A DNA stretch of 64,000 bases from Prevotella denticola. Lineage in GTDB: Bacteria > Bacteroidota > Bacteroidia > Bacteroidales > Bacteroidaceae. The first letter of the stretch is position 1. Every line of letters begins with the position of its first letter. Where the stretch lies: contig NZ_UGTM01000002.1 of assembly GCF_900454835.1 (NCBI RefSeq), positions 1-64,000 on the forward strand, given 5' to 3'. The notes under the pieces were generated by a model. It had not been told where the DNA came from and searched no databases. It worked only from the letters and a program-made list of their open reading frames with translations. This document shows positions 61,134 through 64,000 of this stretch, in pieces. Made by a program: the position numbers and the translations under genes.

Positions 61134-61141
61134 TACCTTTG
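61134..61141 (+). promoter_or_regulatory. -7 element of the HAD phosphatase gene
   Basis: TACCTTTG followed by CA, with a leader of about 75 bases before the ATG at 61219. The rest of the 337-base gap (60882-61218) holds the fba promoter and nothing else I can name. Confidence 0.6.
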
Positions 61142-61218
61142 CATTCTATAAGACAAATACATTCCGGCAACGGAGACTTCTTCCATGGAGCAACGCCGGA
61201 TCTGTCAAAGGAACGAAT

Positions 61219-62043
61219 ATGAAATACAAGATGATCGTGCTGGACCTGGACGGCACACTGACAAACAGCAGGAAAGAGATCACACCCCGTACAAAGCAGG
61301 CACTCATGCAGGCACAGGCGAAAGGCATACACGTGGTATTGGCATCGGGCAGACCGACTTACGGCATCATGCCCCTGGCAGAAGAACTGGAATTGAAGAA
61401 ATACGGCGGATTCATCCTCTCCTTCAATGGCGGGAAAATCATCAACTGCACCGACGGTGCCGTGCTCTTCGAGCAGAAACTGGACGAGAAGCTCGTCCCT
61501 CTGCTCTACGACGAGGCGATGAAGGCCGGCATGGCTATCCTGACCTATCAGGGTGAGGGAATAGCTGCTACCGACAAAGAGAACCGGTACGTGCAGGAGG
61601 AGGCGTTCATCAACAAGATGCCTGTCGTTCAGTACAATGACTTCCTCGGCCAGCTGGTCTACCCCGTCAACAAATGCCTGATAGTCGGCGACCCTTCCCC
61701 ACTCCACGAACTGGAGCTGCGGTTAGCCGAGAAGATGGAAGGAAAGATGGAAGTATACCGCTCGGCCGACTACTTCATTGAGTGCGTGCCAAGAGGTATC
61801 GACAAAGCACGCTCAATCGACCGTCTCATCACCACGCTCGGTATCCGGCGCGAGGAGGTCATTGCCTGCGGTGACGGCTACAACGACCTCAGCATGATCA
61901 GCTTTGCAGGACTGGGCGTTGCCATGGCAAATGCAGCGGAGGGCATCCGTCAGAAGGCCGATTTCATAACTCTTTCCAACGAGGAAGACGGTGTTGCACA
62001 CGTCGTAGAACGGTTCATTCTTTCAGAAAAGAAAGATATGTAA
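61219..62043 (+). CDS. HAD superfamily Cof-type phosphatase
   Basis: A 274-residue HAD hydrolase of the Cof/YidA subgroup. The start at 61219 (MKYKMIVLDLDGTLTNS) gives motif I DLDGT at about 8-12; upstream codons are rejected as they cross the promoter. LASGRP (motif II), K in the cap and GDGYNDLSM (motif IV, about 218-226) are intact. It dephosphorylates small metabolites; substrate unknown. Confidence 0.92.
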   Translation: MKYKMIVLDLDGTLTNSRKEITPRTKQALMQAQAKGIHVVLASGRPTYGIMPLAEELELKKYGGFILSFNGGKIINCTDGAVLFEQKLDEKLVPLLYDEAMKAGMAILTYQGEGIAATDKENRYVQEEAFINKMPVVQYNDFLGQLVYPVNKCLIVGDPSPLHELELRLAEKMEGKMEVYRSADYFIECVPRGIDKARSIDRLITTLGIRREEVIACGDGYNDLSMISFAGLGVAMANAAEGIRQKADFITLSNEEDGVAHVVERFILSEKKDM

Positions 62044-62081
62044 AGGTGGGAAGGGATTATTGGCCAGCAGTTACAGAATAG

Positions 62082-62129
62082 AACAGGCAGCCCCGGATGG
62101 TGATGACCATCCGGGGCTGCCTGTTTTAT
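62082..62129. terminator. Bidirectional terminator
   Basis: Perfect 20-base stem, AACAGGCAGCCCCGGATGGT pairing with 62106-62125, four-base loop, short T tract; between convergent genes. Confidence 0.92.
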
Positions 62130-62148
62130 CAGGTGTTCTTGTAATCCT

Positions 62149-62601
62149 TTACCGTATTCTGTCAGCTGCCTTCACCAGGGCTTCATCCGCAAGAATGGCA
62201 TGGCGCGCAAGCCACAGAAGGATGAAAGCGACGAACGGCAGGCAGGCCGCAAACTCTACGTGGAACGTGAAACCGGTCATAAGTACCTGGCTGAACACGC
62301 CGTAGACAACATACCATCCCACAATCATCAGCATGGAAAACAGGCAGAAACGTGCCTGACGCCTGCGGTTGTGATAGTCGAAGATGGCGAAGAGATGGAT
62401 GGGACAGGTTACCAGAAGAATGGCAAACAAAGCCCACACATTGAAGTTCTTTCCGCCGTTCGCATCACTTATCCAAAGGTTCATCAGCTGGTTCTCCGCC
62501 CCCATTCCCTTCGGTTCAAAGCTGCCGACAGGCAGACAGAGACAGGCAATGGTCACAAGGAGGGCAAGAAACAGAAAGATGGTTTGCTTCCGTTGTATCA
62601 T
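62149..62601 (-). CDS. DUF4293 membrane protein
   Basis: A 150-residue protein with four predicted membrane helices (about 7-27, 55-75, 85-105, 115-135) and an MIQRKQTIFLFLA start, resembling DUF4293. Its function is unknown. It is two bases downstream of the omega-like gene and is the third gene of the bamD transcript, an arrangement often seen in Bacteroidota. Confidence 0.82.
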   Translation of the reverse strand: MIQRKQTIFLFLALLVTIACLCLPVGSFEPKGMGAENQLMNLWISDANGGKNFNVWALFAILLVTCPIHLFAIFDYHNRRRQARFCLFSMLMIVGWYVVYGVFSQVLMTGFTFHVEFAACLPFVAFILLWLARHAILADEALVKAADRIR

Positions 62602-62603
62602 AA

Positions 62604-62945
62604 TCAGTCTTCTTCCTCGTTCAGAGCGTCCTTGGAAGGATCGCGCCAGTAGACTTCACCCTCTATGAACTCCTGGGTGGCCAGCAGTGTCGGCTTCGGC
62701 AGCTTCTCATAATAGCGGCTGATTTCAATCTGCTCTCGGTTCTCGAAAACCTCATCCAGCGAGTCGTTATAAGAAGCAAATTCAGCAAGTTTCTTGCTCA
62801 GGTCCTGCTTGATTTCAACCGAGATCTGATTGGCCCGCTTTGCTATGATAGCAACACTCTCATAGATGTTACCAGTATCTTTCCAAAGTTCCTGAACATC
62901 CCGGGTCACCGTGTTTGACGGTGCTTTTGACTTCCTGTAATCCAT
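62604..62945 (-). CDS. rpoZ: RNA polymerase omega/Rpb6-like subunit
   Basis: A 113-residue omega-type subunit of the Bacteroidota Rpb6-like group: NIYESVAIIAKRANQIS (about 26-42) is the core helix that wraps the beta' subunit, followed by an acidic tail. Omega aids assembly of RNA polymerase. It lies 36 bases after bamD and two bases before the DUF4293 gene. Confidence 0.85.
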   Translation of the reverse strand: MDYRKSKAPSNTVTRDVQELWKDTGNIYESVAIIAKRANQISVEIKQDLSKKLAEFASYNDSLDEVFENREQIEISRYYEKLPKPTLLATQEFIEGEVYWRDPSKDALNEEED

Positions 62946-62981
62946 TCTAATTGTCTATGTTTTATAAGTCTGTTATTCTTC

Positions 62982-63806
62982 TTAGTCCTTTGTTATCTCC
63001 TTACATTTCTTTATGTACTCCTCGGCGGTCTTGCGCTCCTTGGAGTCGGGATACTCGTTGATGAATCCGTAGCACTCGTCTTCGGCATCCTGGAAACGCT
63101 GCAGTTTCTTTGCCTCGACGCTCATCTGCGCCAGTTCGTACTTGCTCTTCATGACGAGTACGGCGAAATCTTCCCGCATATTGCTGTAAGGATAGTCGTT
63201 CAAGGCATTCTGGGCCGTGATGATGCAGGCCTCGTAATTGTTGCCGCCGCTGGTGCAGTTGCCGAAATAGGAACCGAGATTGTAGTACAGCTTTGCACTG
63301 AGATACTCCTTTCTGATCAGCTTGTCCTGCAGATCGAACAGCCGCTGCTGGGCCGTACCTTTCAGTTTCCCGTTCGGATAAATGTCCAGATAGTCCTGGA
63401 AAGCGGCGATGGCGGCGACAGTAGGCGTCTGGTCAAGACGCGGCTCCGGCGTACCCTCAAAGAGGCTCTGCCCGATGTAGAACGAAGCCATTTCGGCATA
63501 CTGCCCGCGCGGATAGGTCTGATAGTATTTCTTGAAGGTCTCCGACGCAGCCTGATAGTCTTTCAATCCATATTCTGCCATTCCGAGCATATAAAGGCAT
63601 TCCTGGGCATTGTCGGTACCTTTCTCCACTGTCACGAGATCCTGCAGCAACGGTACGGCAAAGCCGTACTTCCCCTTTGCAAAACATTCCTTTGCGAACT
63701 CATATTTATAATCATTGTTGGTTGTTTTGTAGACCTGATTATATTCATGGGCGCAACTTGTACAGAGCAAGGCGGCGCAAATGCCAATGAGGATTCTTTT
63801 CTTCAT
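62982..63806 (-). CDS. bamD: Outer membrane assembly lipoprotein BamD
   Basis: A 274-residue lipoprotein: lipobox CTSC near 16, then five TPR-like repeats (FAKECFAKGKYGFAVPLLQD, YGLKDYQAASETFKKYYQTY and so on). BamD binds BamA and helps insert outer membrane barrels. The start at 63806 (MKKRILIGICAALLC) is chosen over a longer frame to 63854, which would cross the -7 element. It heads an operon with the omega-like and DUF4293 genes. Confidence 0.93.
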   Translation of the reverse strand: MKKRILIGICAALLCTSCAHEYNQVYKTTNNDYKYEFAKECFAKGKYGFAVPLLQDLVTVEKGTDNAQECLYMLGMAEYGLKDYQAASETFKKYYQTYPRGQYAEMASFYIGQSLFEGTPEPRLDQTPTVAAIAAFQDYLDIYPNGKLKGTAQQRLFDLQDKLIRKEYLSAKLYYNLGSYFGNCTSGGNNYEACIITAQNALNDYPYSNMREDFAVLVMKSKYELAQMSVEAKKLQRFQDAEDECYGFINEYPDSKERKTAEEYIKKCKEITKD

Positions 63807-63823
63807 AATCTGACTTTGAAATG

Positions 63824-63854
63824 CAAAGTTACATATTATTCTATAAATACGCAA
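63824..63854 (-). promoter_or_regulatory. Promoter of bamD
   Basis: Reverse strand: TTG at 63852-63854, a 20-base spacer, TAACTTTG at 63824-63831 followed by CA, giving a short leader of about 12 bases. Confidence 0.78.
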
Positions 63855-63926
63855 AGGAGGGTTGTTTTTTTAGCAAAAAATCACGGTTAAAGACAAGCTG
63901 CCTTCCACTCTTTCAATGATTTTCTG

Positions 63927-63934
63927 TATATTTG
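63927..63934 (+). promoter_or_regulatory. -7 element of the gene at 63968
   Basis: TATATTTG followed by CA, 33 bases before the ATG at 63968. Confidence 0.65.
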
Positions 63935-63967
63935 CAAGCAAAGATTATTCCTCTTGAAACATTGCAG

Positions 63968-64000
63968 ATGAATTTCAAACTAACATCGAAATACAGACCG
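63968..64000 (+). CDS. uvrB: Excinuclease ABC subunit B, first 11 codons only
   Basis: The window ends 11 codons after an ATG, giving MNFKLTSKYRP. This is the recognisable N-terminus of UvrB (MNFKLTS.Y.P, normally followed by TGDQP), the helicase subunit that loads onto damaged DNA in nucleotide excision repair. With so little sequence the call rests only on this start and on the promoter upstream. Confidence 0.72.
   Translation, partial: MNFKLTSKYRP

Overview
The window reads as chromosomal DNA of a Prevotella-like member of the Bacteroidales (Bacteroidota). The basis is mixed: a fused lpxC-fabZ gene, a SusC/SusD pair, a Wzi/Wza/Wzz capsule set, PorT-like and BamD-like envelope proteins, an Rpb6-type omega subunit, and promoters of the Bacteroidota form (TAnnTTTG, sometimes with TTG about 19-20 bases upstream). 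Base 1 is the start codon of dnaA, so the source chromosome was probably opened there. No rRNA, tRNA or CRISPR array was found.

Layout. 1-1446: dnaA and its terminator. 1954-3219: HD-domain phosphohydrolase. 3270-12677: a forward run lpxD, lpxC-fabZ, lpxA (lipid A), miaA (tRNA modification), a class A penicillin-binding protein, a Pif1-like helicase and a small lipoprotein. 12885-23601 (reverse): susC, susD, a fasciclin-like lipoprotein and a short lipoprotein, then a thioredoxin-TPR protein and an M16 zinc peptidase. 24070-25149: DNA polymerase IV. 25275-43039: exopolysaccharide locus (initiating sugar transferase, SLBB export protein, Wzz, flippase, polymerase, acetyltransferase, WbsX-like protein, glycosyltransferases, LicD, a nucleotidyltransferase-PLP enzyme fusion and a WecA/MraY-type transferase). 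Its middle (about 30.1-40.7 kb) is clearly AT-rich and begins with a three-gene DUF3791/DUF3990 module of toxin-antitoxin appearance. 43451-45530 (reverse): wzi-type capsule assembly protein and a lipocalin-like lipoprotein. 45718-54360: PorT-like barrel, a two-gene 5'-nucleotidase, a class A acid phosphatase, rplS, small orphans, RidA, a stand-alone AICAR transformylase, a four-helix-bundle protein within heptad repeats and a small basic protein. 54741-57956 (reverse): pgeF, obgE, adk, hpt. 58049-64000: nnrD, fba, a HAD phosphatase, DUF4293, rpoZ-like, bamD, and the first codons of uvrB.

The most unusual signals lie outside ordinary genes. Four intergenic arrays each consist of four units of 22-23 bases, in three unrelated sequence families, and a fifth array is similar with 23-25 base units. 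A four-helix-bundle gene is enclosed by inverted arrays of the heptamer CCTCAAA and looks like a one-gene mobile element. A 14-base perfect inverted repeat sits where the AT-rich polysaccharide block ends. The LicD plus cytidylyltransferase/PLP-enzyme pair suggests decoration of the polysaccharide with a phospho-amino-alcohol. All functional calls rest on reading motifs and family resemblance; no database search was run.
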